This document shows, in pieces, positions 30,362 through 39,495 of a stretch of DNA of 64,000 nucleotides. The stretch is from assembly GCA_934541015.1 (NCBI GenBank), contig CAKTDC010000009.1, positions 1 to 64,000 of the forward strand, read 5' to 3'. The number at the start of each line of letters is the position of its first letter. Position 1 is the stretch's first letter. This stretch comes from an uncultured Luteimonas sp. (lineage in GTDB: Bacteria > Pseudomonadota > Gammaproteobacteria > Xanthomonadales > Xanthomonadaceae). The translations under genes and the position numbers were made by a program. The notes under the pieces were generated by a model. It worked only from the letters and a program-made list of their open reading frames with translations. It searched no databases and was not told where the DNA came from.

Positions 30362-31237
30362 TCAGTCGGCGGCGTGATCGGCATGCACGCCCATATGCAG
30401 CGCATACAGCCGGCGGGCGTCGGCGCGCGCCACCCGGAAGTGGAACCGCCCCAAGGTCAGCTCCTCGCCGGCTTCGGGCAGGTGCCCGATGGCAGCGGTG
30501 ACCAGCCCGCCGATGGTGTCGTACTCGTCGTCGTCGAAGTCGGCGCCGAAGCGTTCATTGAAATCGGCGATCGGGATCAGCGCGTCGATCACGAAGCGGC
30601 CGTCGGCCTGGGCCGCGATCAGCGCGTCCGGATCTTCGGCGTCGTCGTGCTCGTCGTCGATCTCGCCGACGATCTCCTCGAGCACGTCCTCGATCGTCAC
30701 CAGCCCGGCGACGCCGCCGTACTCGTCGATCACGATCGCCATGTGGTTGCGCGACTGGCGGAACTCGCGCAGCAGCACGTTGAGCTTCTTCGACTCGGGG
30801 ATCAGCACCGCCGGCCGCAGCAGGTCGTGGATGGTGCCCGGGCCGTTGTCGGCCACCACCCCGCGCAGCAGGTCCTTGGCCAGCAGGATGCCGAGGATCT
30901 CGTCCTTGTCCTCGCCGTGCACCGGGAAGCGCGAGTGGCCGGACTCGACCACCTGTTTCATCAGCTCGATCAGGCGCGCGTCGGCGGGCAGCGCGACCAT
31001 CTGCGCGCGCGGCACCATCACGTCGCCCACGCTCATCTCCGACACCGCCAGCGCGCCTTCCATCATGCGCAGGGTGTCGGCCTCGATGACCCCGTCGGCC
31101 TGGGTGTCGCGCAGCAGCTCGATGAGGTCGGCGCGGGTGTTGGGTTCGCCGGAGATCGCCGAACTCAGGCGCTCCAGCCAGGTGCGCCGCTTTTCCGGAG
31201 GTTCGGCGGCGCTGGGACTACTGTCGTCCTCGGACAT
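30362..31237 (-). CDS. corC: CorC/HlyC family CBS-domain protein
   Basis: 291 aa. Soluble protein with two CBS modules: SVGDVMVPRAQMVALPADARL near residue 70, the HSRFPVHGEDKDEILGILLAKDLL core, and DEYGGVAGLVTIEDVLEEIVGEI near residue 180. A CorC_HlyC (FAD-PCMH-like) domain follows, with RFVIDALIPIADFNERFG and YDTIGGLV. Linked to Mg/Co efflux in enteric bacteria, but the exact role is uncertain. Part of the phoH-ybeY-corC order found in many Proteobacteria. Confidence 0.94.
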   Translation of the reverse strand: MSEDDSSPSAAEPPEKRRTWLERLSSAISGEPNTRADLIELLRDTQADGVIEADTLRMMEGALAVSEMSVGDVMVPRAQMVALPADARLIELMKQVVESGHSRFPVHGEDKDEILGILLAKDLLRGVVADNGPGTIHDLLRPAVLIPESKKLNVLLREFRQSRNHMAIVIDEYGGVAGLVTIEDVLEEIVGEIDDEHDDAEDPDALIAAQADGRFVIDALIPIADFNERFGADFDDDEYDTIGGLVTAAIGHLPEAGEELTLGRFHFRVARADARRLYALHMGVHADHAAD

Positions 31238-31327
31238 TTCCGTAAATTGTTGATTCTTCGTCGCCCACGCGGGCGGCTGAACAAGTCTAGCGTGCCCGGG
31301 CCGCGGTTGCGCGCCAGGGGGGCGGGA

Positions 31328-31810
31328 TCAAGCGTCGCGGTAGGGGTCGTCGACCCCCAGCCCGGCCAGGATCTCCCGCTCCAGCTGCTCCATGGCCTCG
31401 GCCTCGCGCTCGTCGCCGTGGTACCAGCCCAGCAGGTGCAGCACGCCGTGCACGGTCAGGTGGGCGTAATGCGCGTTGAGCGGCTTGCCCTGCTCGCGCG
31501 CCTCGCGGGCCACCACCGGCGCACACAGGACCAGGTCGCCCAGCAGCGGCAGGTGCATGCCCTCGGGCAGGCCCTGCGGCAGCTCCGCGGGGAAGCTCAG
31601 CACATTGGTGGCGTAGTCCTTGCCGCGGTAGTGGCGGTTGAGCGCGCGGCCTTCCTTCGCGCCGACGATGCGGATGGCCAGGTCGGCGTCGCGGATGCGG
31701 CCCGCGAGCGCGGCCGCCGCCCACCTGCGGAAGGACACCGCCGCCGGCAGGCCCTTGCGCGGGAGCGCGTAGCCAACGGCGATGTCGAGGTGGATGGGGC
31801 CCTGGGTCAT
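31328..31810 (-). CDS. ybeY: Endoribonuclease YbeY
   Basis: 160 aa. Metal site [14 protein letters not shown] provides His121, His125 and His131; [12 protein letters not shown] and [10 protein letters not shown] are conserved. YbeY acts in 16S rRNA 3'-end maturation and ribosome quality control. The family motif usually reads GYDH; here GWYH, a mild change. Sits between phoH and corC, 36 nt after the former. Confidence 0.95.
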   Translation of the reverse strand: MTQGPIHLDIAVGYALPRKGLPAAVSFRRWAAAALAGRIRDADLAIRIVGAKEGRALNRHYRGKDYATNVLSFPAELPQGLPEGMHLPLLGDLVLCAPVVAREAREQGKPLNAHYAHLTVHGVLHLLGWYHGDEREAEAMEQLEREILAGLGVDDPYRDA

Positions 31811-31846
31811 GGAGGCGCTTGCTGGCGGGGTGGCTGCCGGACCAGC

Positions 31847-32830
31847 CTACGCCGGGCCGGTCTCGGCGTCCTGCGCGTCGCGGCGGTCGTAGGCGCTGAC
31901 GATGCGCGCCACCAGCGGATGGCGGACCACGTCGCGCGCCTCGAAGAAGGTGAAGCTCACGCCCTCGACCCCGCGCAGCACGTCGATGGCGTCGCGCAGG
32001 CCGGATTTCACGTGCCGGGGCAGGTCGATCTGGGTGAGATCGCCGGTGACCACGGCGGTGGAGCCGAAGCCCAGCCGGGTCAGGAACATCTTCATCTGCT
32101 CGATGGTGGTGTTCTGCGCCTCGTCCAGGATCACGAAGGCGTCGTTGAGCGTGCGCCCGCGCATGTAGGCCAGGGGCGCGATCTCGATGACGTTCCTCTC
32201 CAGCAGCTTGAGCACCTTTTCCACGCCCAGCATCTCGTACAGCGCGTCGTACAGCGGGCGCAGGTAGGGATCGACCTTCTGGCTGAGGTCTCCGGGCAGG
32301 AAGCCCAGCTTCTCTCCGGCCTCGACCGCCGGGCGCACCAGCACCAGGCGCTGCACCCGCGATTCGTTCAGCGCCTCGACCGCCATCGCCACCGCGAGGA
32401 AGGTCTTGCCGGTGCCGGCCGGACCGATGCCGAAGTTGATGTCGTGGGTGGCGATCGCGTGCAGGTACTTCGCCTGGTTGGCGCCGCGGCCGCGGATGGT
32501 GCCGCGCTTGACCCGGATCGCCACCTCCTGCGGGGCGAAGCCGGCCGCGTCGTCGCCGATGCCGGCATCGCTCAGGCGCAGGTTGATGGCGTGGCTGTCG
32601 AAGGTCTCGGCCGCGGCCTCGTCGTAGAGCCGGCGCAGCAGCGCCTCGGTCCGTTCGACCACGGCGGCATCGGCTCCGCTCACGCGGAAGATGTTGCCGC
32701 GGTTGGAGATCTCCACGCCCAGGCGCAGTTCGATCTGGCGCAGGTGCCCGTCGAGCGGGCCGGCGAGGTTGGCCAGCCGCTCGATGTCGAGGGGTTCGAG
32801 GGCGAAGTCGCGCTGGTGGGCATCGGACAT
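31847..32830 (-). CDS. phoH: PhoH-like ATPase
   Basis: 327 aa. Walker A GPAGTGKT (136-143), Walker B FVILDEAQN, and the family strings RPAVEAGEKLGFLPGDL and GDLTQIDLP. The N-terminal 80 residues form the KH-like lead typical of YbeZ proteins. It likely works with YbeY in rRNA processing. ATG at 32830 is the only good start at the conserved N-terminus. Its usual upstream partner miaB is 5 kb away here, split off by an inserted cassette. Confidence 0.95.
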   Translation of the reverse strand: MSDAHQRDFALEPLDIERLANLAGPLDGHLRQIELRLGVEISNRGNIFRVSGADAAVVERTEALLRRLYDEAAAETFDSHAINLRLSDAGIGDDAAGFAPQEVAIRVKRGTIRGRGANQAKYLHAIATHDINFGIGPAGTGKTFLAVAMAVEALNESRVQRLVLVRPAVEAGEKLGFLPGDLSQKVDPYLRPLYDALYEMLGVEKVLKLLERNVIEIAPLAYMRGRTLNDAFVILDEAQNTTIEQMKMFLTRLGFGSTAVVTGDLTQIDLPRHVKSGLRDAIDVLRGVEGVSFTFFEARDVVRHPLVARIVSAYDRRDAQDAETGPA

Positions 32831-32877
32831 AGGCGGTGAAGGGTAGCGCGCGGCCCGCGCAAGGGCCATGACGGCGC

Positions 32878-33117
32878 TCAGCGGCGCCGACCCCGGTGGC
32901 CGGCCGCCAGCCCGCGCAGCAGCAGGGCGCCGCCGGTGGCGGCCAGCAGCAGCGAGCCGCCGAGCCAGATCCAGCCGATCGCGCCGGCCTCGCCAGCGTC
33001 GCGCACCAGGTACAGCCAGGCGCGCGCCAGGCCGAGCATGGACAGGCCGCAGAGCCAGAGGCCGAGCGGATCGAAGCGGCGGGGGCTGGCAGCGGTGGCG
33101 GCGGGGCCGGGAGGCAT
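32878..33117 (-). CDS. Small two-helix membrane protein
   Basis: 79 aa, two hydrophobic helices (LGLWLCGLSMLGLARAWLYLV and AIGWIWLGGSLLLAATGGALLL) and a basic tail HRGRRR. Codon use is like the genome. ATG at 33117; the open frame beyond this is repeat-derived. Function unknown. 47 nt before phoH on the same strand. Confidence 0.55.
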   Translation of the reverse strand: MPPGPAATAASPRRFDPLGLWLCGLSMLGLARAWLYLVRDAGEAGAIGWIWLGGSLLLAATGGALLLRGLAAGHRGRRR

Positions 33118-33445
33118 GTCTATCGCCCGCGCCGTGCGGCGTCGCCCATGCGCCGTGGACGGGATCGACACGCAGGCATCGGAACGACGCTCCGCTGCGG
33201 CAGGGTCCGCGGCCTGCCGCGCGCCGGGAGGCGGATGGGACGTGGAGTCTGCGGCCGGGTTGCCATGGCCCGGGCAGGGTAGCGCTGCTGGCGTGAGCGG
33301 GAGAAAAACGTCCTTGTGCCTCTCCCGTTTGATGGAATCGCACTGCCGAGCAGGGCCGAGCAGGGCAGGCCGGATCACGGCGGCGTCTGGTTCGACGTTC
33401 CGGTGTCGTGGGCCTTGCCGCCGAAGCGGCAAACAGCAATCCGGC

Positions 33446-33560
33446 CATTCTTCCTCCCGCAAGGCGGGGAAAGGAGCCTGAACCAGCGAAACGGGCGGGA
33501 GAATCCGGGCATTCGTCCCCCGCACGGCGGGGGAAGTCCCTGCGCAGCGGGGGATGGGGG
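33446..33560. repeat. Family-A palindromic repeats
   Basis: Two hairpin units: TCCTCCCGCAAGGCGGGGA at about 33449 and CCCCCGCACGGCGGGGG followed by CCCTGCGCAGCGGGGGATGG at 33512-33557. Nearly the same order of strings is found at 49370-49410 and 49590-49635. Confidence 0.65.
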
Positions 33561-33663
33561 CGACCCGGCCGCCAAGTACCCCCACACCGATCCGTCCGGT
33601 CCGGCGCACCTGCGCACGGACGCGCGGCATGCCGTGCAAGCGGTCCGTACCCACCCGCGGTCT

Positions 33664-33832
33664 TCGGAAGGATGCCGCGCCCCGGCGGCCGGGGATCGCT
33701 CTTCGCTCGGTCAGGGCCACTCCGCGGTCCGGCCCTGAACGAGCCGGGGGCAATCCCCGGCCCGGGACGACCTTCTGTCCGCAAGCCCCGATCCAGCTCT
33801 GCTCTGGCGACTCCCCCGCACCTGGGAGAAAA
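33664..33832. repeat. MITE-like element, copy 2
   Basis: Reverse-complement match to 24103-24225, sharing TCTGTCCGCAAGCCCCGATC and the flanking GC hairpin. It retains one terminal repeat (33811-33830), lacks the other, and has about 50 extra internal bases with their own TCAGGGCC/GGCCCTGA hairpin. Confidence 0.65.
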
Positions 33833-33851
33833 ACCACAAGAAAACCCTTGC

Positions 33852-33879
33852 ATTAAATTAATTGATTAATTAATTTAAT
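33852..33879. promoter_or_regulatory. Palindromic operator before tetR
   Basis: Perfect 12-bp arms ATTAAATTAATT and AATTAATTTAAT around a 4-nt spacer. It is the most AT-rich point of the region and ends 3 nt before the tetR ATG. Placement and symmetry fit an autoregulatory TetR operator for the whole export operon. Confidence 0.7.
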
Positions 33880-33882
33880 GGG

Positions 33883-34560
33883 ATGGCTCCGTCCCTCCCT
33901 CCTGCAGGCAAGCGCGCAGCCCCGGCACGGCGCCGGCGCGGGCGCCCGCCGGGAGAGGCGCCCGACGTGCGCGAGCGCCTGCTCGACGCCACCCTGGCCT
34001 GCTACGTGCGCAAGGGCATCGCCGCCACGTCCTTCCGCGACATCGCCGCCGAAGCCGGAGTCACGCCGGCGATGCTGCACTATTACTTCGGCGACGCCGC
34101 GGGACTGCGCGAGGCGGTGATCGCCGAACGCCTGATGCCGGTGTTCGAACAGATCCGCGGCGTCCTGACCGGGATGCCGGGGGCCCCCCTGCGCGAAGTG
34201 CTGACCGCCTTCGTCGACGGTCTCTGCGCGCTGGTGAAGCGCCATGCCTGGCTGCCGCCGCTGTGGATCCGCGAGGTGGTCAGCGAGGGCGGCAGCCTTC
34301 GCGATCTGCTGGTGACCCGGTTCGCGCCGGAGATCGCCACCGTGCTTGCCGGCCGTTTCGCGCAGGAGCAGGCCGCCGGCCGCCTCAACCCCGCGCTGGA
34401 CCCGCGCCTGCTCATGGTCTCGCTGGTGGGACTGACCCTGTTTCCAGCCGCCGGCGCGCCGATCTGGCGCCAGATCTTCCACAGCGACGGACTCGGCATC
34501 GACGAGATCCGCAACCACGCGCTCGCCCTGGTGGAGCGCGGACTGGAGCTGCCCCCATGA
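33883..34560 (+). CDS. TetR family repressor of export operon
   Basis: 225 aa. N-terminal tail is basic (RRRRGRPPG), then the TetR helix-turn-helix at about 48-69 (GIAATSFRDIAAEAGVTPAML, HYYFGDAAG). The C-terminal ligand domain is CecR/YbiH-like in context: it precedes a hlyD gene and an ABC exporter, as ybiH does before ybhGFSR in Escherichia coli. It probably binds the palindrome touching its start codon. No clear ribosome site precedes the ATG at 33883, so the message may be leaderless. Overlaps hlyD by 4 nt. Confidence 0.88.
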   Translation: MAPSLPPAGKRAAPARRRRGRPPGEAPDVRERLLDATLACYVRKGIAATSFRDIAAEAGVTPAMLHYYFGDAAGLREAVIAERLMPVFEQIRGVLTGMPGAPLREVLTAFVDGLCALVKRHAWLPPLWIREVVSEGGSLRDLLVTRFAPEIATVLAGRFAQEQAAGRLNPALDPRLLMVSLVGLTLFPAAGAPIWRQIFHSDGLGIDEIRNHALALVERGLELPP

Positions 34561-35546
34561 TGTGCTCCCGATTCCCCCGCCTGCCGCCCGTCGTCGTCCT
34601 GGCGGCGGCGCTGGCCCTGTCCGCCTGCGGCAACGGCGGGGCCGACGCGCTGGGCACGCTCGAATACGACCGCATCGCGCTGCCGTCGCCCGCGGCCGAG
34701 CGCATCGTCGACATCGCCGTGCGCGAGGGCGAGCGGGTCGAGGCCGGGGCGCGCATCCTCGCCCTGGAGCAGACCCGCGGCGACGCCCGGCTGGCTGCGG
34801 CACGGGCCGACGTCGCCCGCCAGCGCGAGGCCCTGCAGGAACTGCGCAACGGTGCCCGCAGCGAGGACATCGACCAGGTCCGCGCCAGCCTCGCCGCCGC
34901 GCAGGCGCAGGCGCGCGAGGCCCGCGCCTACCACGCGCGGGTGCAGCCGCTGGGTGCGCGCCAGCTGGTGGCCGCGGCCGAGGTCGATCGCGCGCGCGCC
35001 GCCGCCGGGAGCGCCGATGCGCAGGTTGCGGCCGCGCGGGCCGCCCTGGCGGAGCTGGAGAGCGGCGTGCGGCCGGAGCAGATCGCCCAGGCCGAGGCCG
35101 CGCTGGCCGCCGCCGAGGCGCAGCTGGCGGCACAGACCGTCACCAGCGGACGGCTGGACGTGCTCGCGCCGCGCGCCGGCCGCGTCGACAGCCTGCCCTA
35201 CCGTCTCGGCGACGAGGCCCCGGTTGGCGCGCCACTGGCGGTGATGCTGGTCGGCGACACACCCTACGCACGCGTGTACGTCCCCGAACCGCTGCGCCCG
35301 GGCGTGCAGGTGGGCGATGCGGCCACCGTGTTCGTCGGTGCCGATGGCGAACGGCGTTTCGACGGCCGCGTGCGCATGATCCGCAGCGAGCCCACCTTCA
35401 CCCCGTACTACGCCCTCACCGGCAAGGACGCCGCGCGCCTGAGCTACCTGGCCGAGGTGCAGCTGGAAGGCGAGGGCGCGGCCGACCTGCCGGCGGGATT
35501 GCCGCTGCGGGTGGAGTTCGGACCGAAGGCGGGGAGTGCTCAATGA
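34557..35546 (+). CDS. HlyD/YbhG-like membrane fusion lipoprotein
   Basis: 329 aa. Lipobox LALSACGN (Cys about 24). HlyD layout: short lipoyl-like beta half (SPAAERIVDIAVREGERVEAGARILAL), long Ala/Arg/Glu-rich coiled-coil hairpin (about 75-200), and second half SGRLDVLAPRAGRVDSLPYRLGDEAPVG followed by a beta barrel. It should connect the ABC permease to an outer-membrane channel encoded elsewhere. ATGA overlap with tetR. A repeat element of 119 bp separates it from the ATPase gene. Confidence 0.88.
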   Translation: MMCSRFPRLPPVVVLAAALALSACGNGGADALGTLEYDRIALPSPAAERIVDIAVREGERVEAGARILALEQTRGDARLAAARADVARQREALQELRNGARSEDIDQVRASLAAAQAQAREARAYHARVQPLGARQLVAAAEVDRARAAAGSADAQVAAARAALAELESGVRPEQIAQAEAALAAAEAQLAAQTVTSGRLDVLAPRAGRVDSLPYRLGDEAPVGAPLAVMLVGDTPYARVYVPEPLRPGVQVGDAATVFVGADGERRFDGRVRMIRSEPTFTPYYALTGKDAARLSYLAEVQLEGEGAADLPAGLPLRVEFGPKAGSAQ

Positions 35547-35572
35547 CGCTCGCCGCCGTACCGCCACTCCCA

Positions 35573-35691
35573 CCCGTCATTCCCGCGAAAGCGGGAATCC
35601 ATTTTGCTTCTGGAAGGGAAAGTGGCCTCGCCTCTTCTCCAGAGACGAAGCGAAAGCCGGAACGGATTCCCGCTTTCGCGGGAATGACGGG
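35573..35691. repeat. Family-B element with perfect 28-bp inverted ends
   Basis: Inverted arms at 35573-35600 and 35664-35691 match over all 28 bases and each contains its own small hairpin (TCCCGCGAAAGCGGGA). The 63-nt centre has no coding sense. It lies inside the export operon between hlyD and the ATPase gene. Confidence 0.85.
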
Positions 35692-35738
35692 TGTGGATGT
35701 TCCCGGCGTGCGATCGTCATGCATGCCGACCTCCTGTG

Positions 35739-36683
35739 ATGCCTGACGCCCCCGCCATCCGCGCCCGCGGCGTGGTCAAGCGCTTCGGTGCCCTGACCGC
35801 GGTCGACCATGTCGACCTCACGGTGCCGCGCGCACACGTCTACGGCTTCCTCGGCCCCAACGGCTCGGGCAAGTCGACCACGATCCGCATGCTCTGCGGC
35901 CTGCTGACTCCCAGCGCCGGCGGGATCGAAGTGCTGGGCCTGCGCATTCCCGAGCAGGCCGATGCCCTGCGCCTGCGCATCGGCTACATGACGCAGAAAT
36001 TCTCGCTGTTCGAGGACCTCACCGTGCGCGAGAACCTCGAGTTCCTGGCCGCGGTCTACGGCCTGCCGCGCGCCGGCGCGCGCCGGCGGGTGGACGAACT
36101 GCTCGAGCACTACCGCTTCAGCGACCGCCCCCGGCAGCTGGCCGGCACCCTCAGCGGCGGCCAGAAGCAGCGCCTCGCCCTGGCCGGCGCGGTGATCCAC
36201 GCGCCGGAGCTGCTGTTCCTGGACGAACCCACCAGCGCGGTCGATCCCGAGTCGCGGCGCGAGTTCTGGGAAAGGCTCTTCGAGCTGGCCGATGCCGGCA
36301 CCACGCTGCTGGTGTCGACGCACTACATGGACGAGGCCGAGCGCTGCCACCGCATCGCCATCCTCGACCGCGGCGCGCTGGTTGCCGACGGCACCCCGGG
36401 CGAACTGGGCGAGGCGCTGCGTGGACGCACCGTGGAGGTGCGCGCGTCCCGCCCGCGCCAGGCGCAGCGCGCACTGGCGGCGCTGCCGGGCGTGCTCAGC
36501 GTCGCCCAGATCGGCAACAGCCTGCGCGTGCTGTCCGCACCAGGCCAGAGCGCCGCGGACACGATCGCCCATGCGCTGCGCCAGGCCTCGCTCGAGGCCG
36601 AGGTGCTGCCGGTCGAGGCCAACCTCGAGGACGTCTTCGTCGCGGCCACCCGCGGCCGCGCAGGCGCTGGGGCCGCGGCATGA
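35739..36683 (+). CDS. ABC transporter ATP-binding protein
   Basis: 314 aa. Walker A GPNGSGKST (39-47), signature LSGGQKQR (138-145), Walker B LLFLDEP (158-164), His switch STHYMDEAERC. C-terminal DUF4162-like extension. Belongs to the drug-export class that works with ABC-2 permeases (YbhF half-like). ATG at 35739. Ends overlapping the permease gene by 4 nt. Confidence 0.93.
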   Translation: MPDAPAIRARGVVKRFGALTAVDHVDLTVPRAHVYGFLGPNGSGKSTTIRMLCGLLTPSAGGIEVLGLRIPEQADALRLRIGYMTQKFSLFEDLTVRENLEFLAAVYGLPRAGARRRVDELLEHYRFSDRPRQLAGTLSGGQKQRLALAGAVIHAPELLFLDEPTSAVDPESRREFWERLFELADAGTTLLVSTHYMDEAERCHRIAILDRGALVADGTPGELGEALRGRTVEVRASRPRQAQRALAALPGVLSVAQIGNSLRVLSAPGQSAADTIAHALRQASLEAEVLPVEANLEDVFVAATRGRAGAGAAA

Positions 36684-37777
36684 AGTCGCTGCGCCGCCTG
36701 TGGTCGGTCGTGCTCAAGGAGCTGCGCCAGGTCGGACGCGACCGCATCAGCCTGGCCATGATCGTGGTCATTCCCGTGGTCGACCTGCTGCTGTTCGGCT
36801 ACGCGATCAACTTCAACCCGCGCGACCTCGACGCGGTGGTCGTCGACCAGGCCAGCACCGCCGCCTCGCGCGCAGCGGTGATGGACATGCGCGCCACCGG
36901 CATCATCGCTGTCACCGGCGTCGCCGACAGTCCGCAGCAGGCGATGGAGCAGCTGCGGCGCGGCGAGGTCAGCGTCGGCATCGTGCTGCCGCCGGACTAC
37001 GAGCGACGCCTGGCCGATGGCCGTCCGGCGGTGCAGGTGCTGGTCGACGGCACCGACACCGTGGTCCAGGCCGCGGCGGTACAGTTGGCGCAGCTGCCGC
37101 TGGGGCCGGCGGACGGCCGCCGCGTCGCGCGTGCCGCGCAGCAGATCGAGGTGGTGAGCTTCTACAACCCCGAGCGCCGCTCGGCGGTGAGCATCGTCCC
37201 CGGCCTGATCGGCATCATCCTGACCATGACGATGACCATGTTCACCGCCATGGCCGTGGTGCGCGAGCGCGAGCGCGGCAACATGGAGCTGCTGATCGCC
37301 ACGCCGCTCAGCCGCGCCGAGCTGATGATCGGCAAGGTGCTGCCCTATGCGGCCATCGGGCTGCTGCAGACCTCGCTGATCCTCGCGCTGGGCATCTGGA
37401 TGTTCGACGTGCCGCTGCGCGGCAGCCTGCTCGACGTCTACCTGGCCGCGCTGCTGCTCATCTTCGCCAACCTGGCGATGGGCCTGCTGATCTCCACCCG
37501 CGCCAGCACGCAGTTCCAGGCGATCCAGATCACGATGTTCGTGTTCCTGCCGTCGATCCTGATCTCCGGCTTCATGTTCCCCTTCGCCGGCATGCCCGAC
37601 GTGGTGCAGTGGGGCGCGGAGATCCTGCCGATGACCCACTTCCTGCGCCTGGTGCGCGGGGTGATGCTGCGCGGCGCGGGCCTGTGGGAGCTGTGGCCGG
37701 GCGTGGTCGCGCTGCTGGCGTTCACGCTGGTGACGATGACGCTGGCGATCCTGCGCTTCCGCAAGCGGCTTGACTGA
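36680..37777 (+). CDS. ABC-2 type permease
   Basis: 365 aa. N-terminal KELRQVGRDRISLAMIVVIPVVDLLLFGYAI, a large periplasmic loop, then helices around 175-365 with IIGLIGIILTMTMTMFTAMAVVRERERGNMELLIATPLSRAELMIGK, the ABC-2 hallmark, given here in three pieces: LIGIILTMTMTM, VVRERERGNMELL and TPLSRAELMIGK. A single permease is present where enteric ybh operons have two, so it probably forms a homodimer. Convergent with miaB, with 4 nt between stops. Confidence 0.92.
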   Translation: MKSLRRLWSVVLKELRQVGRDRISLAMIVVIPVVDLLLFGYAINFNPRDLDAVVVDQASTAASRAAVMDMRATGIIAVTGVADSPQQAMEQLRRGEVSVGIVLPPDYERRLADGRPAVQVLVDGTDTVVQAAAVQLAQLPLGPADGRRVARAAQQIEVVSFYNPERRSAVSIVPGLIGIILTMTMTMFTAMAVVRERERGNMELLIATPLSRAELMIGKVLPYAAIGLLQTSLILALGIWMFDVPLRGSLLDVYLAALLLIFANLAMGLLISTRASTQFQAIQITMFVFLPSILISGFMFPFAGMPDVVQWGAEILPMTHFLRLVRGVMLRGAGLWELWPGVVALLAFTLVTMTLAILRFRKRLD

Positions 37778-37781
37778 CCAG

Positions 37782-39341
37782 CTACGCCGCGCCGCTCCGC
37801 TCGACGCCCGCCACCCGCCCGCGCAGCGAGTTGCTCATCGCCTCGGTGATCACCACGTCGACGAACTGGCCGACCAGCCGCGCCGGCGCGGGGAAGTTCA
37901 CCGAGCGCATGTTCTCGGTCTTGCCGGTCAGCTCGTTCGGGTCCTTGCGCGACGGCCCTTCCACCAGCACGCGCTGCACGCTGCCCACCATCGCCTGCGA
38001 GATCTTCGCGGCATTGGCGTTGATCGTCGCCTGCAGGTGCGACAGCCGCGCGTGTTTCGTCTCGTTCGAGACGTCGTCAGGCAGGTCGGCCGCGGGCGTG
38101 CCCGGGCGGCGCGAGTAGATGAAGGAGAACGACTGGTCGAAGCCCACGTCCTCGATCAGCTTCATGGTCTTCTCGAAGTCGGCATCGGTCTCGCCCGGGA
38201 AGCCGACGATGAAGTCCGACGAGATCGAGATGTCCGGCCGCACCTCGCGCAGCCTGCGGATCTTCTGCTTGAACTCGATCGCGGTGTAGCCGCGCTTCAT
38301 CGCCGCGAGGATGCGGTCGCTGCCCGACTGCACCGGCAGGTGCAGGTAGTTGGCCAGCTGCGGCACGTCGCGGTAGGCCTCGACCAGCGAGTCGGAGAAC
38401 TCCAGCGGGTGCGAGGTGGTGAAGCGGATGCGGTCGATGCCGTCGATCTCGGCGATGGTGCGGATCAGCAGGCCCAGGTCGGCAGGTTCCTCGCTTCCTT
38501 CCATCGCGCCGCGGTAGGCGTTGACGTTCTGGCCCAGCAGGTTGACCTCGCGCACGCCCTGGCCGGCCAGCTGCACGATCTCCACCAGCACGTCCTCGAA
38601 CGGGCGGCTGATCTCGGTGCCGCGGGTGTAGGGCACGACGCAGAACGAGCAGTACTTCGAGCAGCCCTCCATGATCGAGACGAAGGCGCTGGGCCCCTCG
38701 GCGCGCGGCTCGGGCAGGCGGTCGAACTTCTCGATCTCGGGGAAGCTGATGTCGACCTGTGGCCTGTCCTGCTCGCGACGGGCGCGGATCAGCTCCGGCA
38801 GGCGGTGCAGGGTCTGCGGGCCGAACACCAGGTCGACGTAGGGCGCGCGCTTCACGATCGCCTCGCCCTCCTGCGAGGCCACGCAGCCGCCGACGCCGAT
38901 GATCACCTCGCGGCCGCCGGCCTTGAGGCGGCTTTCCTTGAGCACACGCCAGCGGCCGAGCTGGCTGAACACCTTCTCCTGCGCCTTCTCGCGGATCGAG
39001 CAGGTGTTGACCAGGACCACGTCGGCTTCCTCGACGTTCGCGGTCAGCTCCAGGCCGTCGCTGGCGGCAAGCACGTCGGCCATGCGCGCCGAGTCGTACT
39101 CGTTCATCTGGCAGCCGTGGGTCTGGATGAAGAGCTTGCCCCGCGCCGGCCGGGCGGCGCCCGGGGGCAGGGCGGCATCGGCGGGGCCGGCCGCGAGCGC
39201 AGGGGCGGCGGATGTTTCCGCGAGGACGGGCAGGCTGCCCTCACCCCGCCGTCCGCTCTGCGGACGGCCCACCCCTCTCCCGCCGTGAGTGGGAGGGGCA
39301 TCGGTCGGCGACCTGCGGTCGCTGGATTCCTGTCTGATCAT
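37782..39341 (-). CDS. miaB: tRNA-2-methylthio-N6-dimethylallyladenosine synthase
   Basis: 519 aa. UPF0004 cluster Cys in THGCQMN (C77), NTCSIRE and GVGGCVA; radical [15 protein letters not shown] domain at the end. It adds the methylthio group to i6A37 of tRNAs. The N-terminal 68 residues precede the conserved core and are variable in relatives. Residues about 12-36 ([24 protein letters not shown]) are coded by palindromic repeat DNA at 39241-39300. Start at 39341 gives the only ATG before the core, so the repeat is probably translated. Confidence 0.92.
   Translation of the reverse strand: MIRQESSDRRSPTDAPPTHGGRGVGRPQSGRRGEGSLPVLAETSAAPALAAGPADAALPPGAARPARGKLFIQTHGCQMNEYDSARMADVLAASDGLELTANVEEADVVLVNTCSIREKAQEKVFSQLGRWRVLKESRLKAGGREVIIGVGGCVASQEGEAIVKRAPYVDLVFGPQTLHRLPELIRARREQDRPQVDISFPEIEKFDRLPEPRAEGPSAFVSIMEGCSKYCSFCVVPYTRGTEISRPFEDVLVEIVQLAGQGVREVNLLGQNVNAYRGAMEGSEEPADLGLLIRTIAEIDGIDRIRFTTSHPLEFSDSLVEAYRDVPQLANYLHLPVQSGSDRILAAMKRGYTAIEFKQKIRRLREVRPDISISSDFIVGFPGETDADFEKTMKLIEDVGFDQSFSFIYSRRPGTPAADLPDDVSNETKHARLSHLQATINANAAKISQAMVGSVQRVLVEGPSRKDPNELTGKTENMRSVNFPAPARLVGQFVDVVITEAMSNSLRGRVAGVERSGAA
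39241..39300. repeat. Palindromic repeat inside miaB 5' coding region
   Basis: Two hairpins, CCGTCCGCTCTGCGGACGG (39249-39267) and CCCCTCTCCC...GGGAGGGG (39272-39298), in series, as in intergenic family-A clusters. The reading frame stays open through both. Confidence 0.7.
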
Positions 39342-39495
39342 GGCGTTTCCGGGGCGCGGCGGTGAGTCCGGGCCGGATGGCGGTGCGGGGCGGGGAGCTT
39401 AGCAGAAGCCCCACAGGCGCCTTCGGGCCCCCACCCCCGAACCCAGCCGGATCAGGCACTTGGCAGCGCACCTGGAAAGGAGGACACTCGCGCCC

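Larger units (their letters stand above)
33118..33882. other. Intergenic region with repeats and operator
   Basis: No gene. Contains family-A hairpins at 33446-33470 and 33506-33560, the second followed by GGGGATGGGGGCGACC as at 49400, a second copy of the MITE-like element (33664-33832), and an AT-rich 28-bp palindrome (33852-33879) abutting tetR. Confidence 0.7.
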
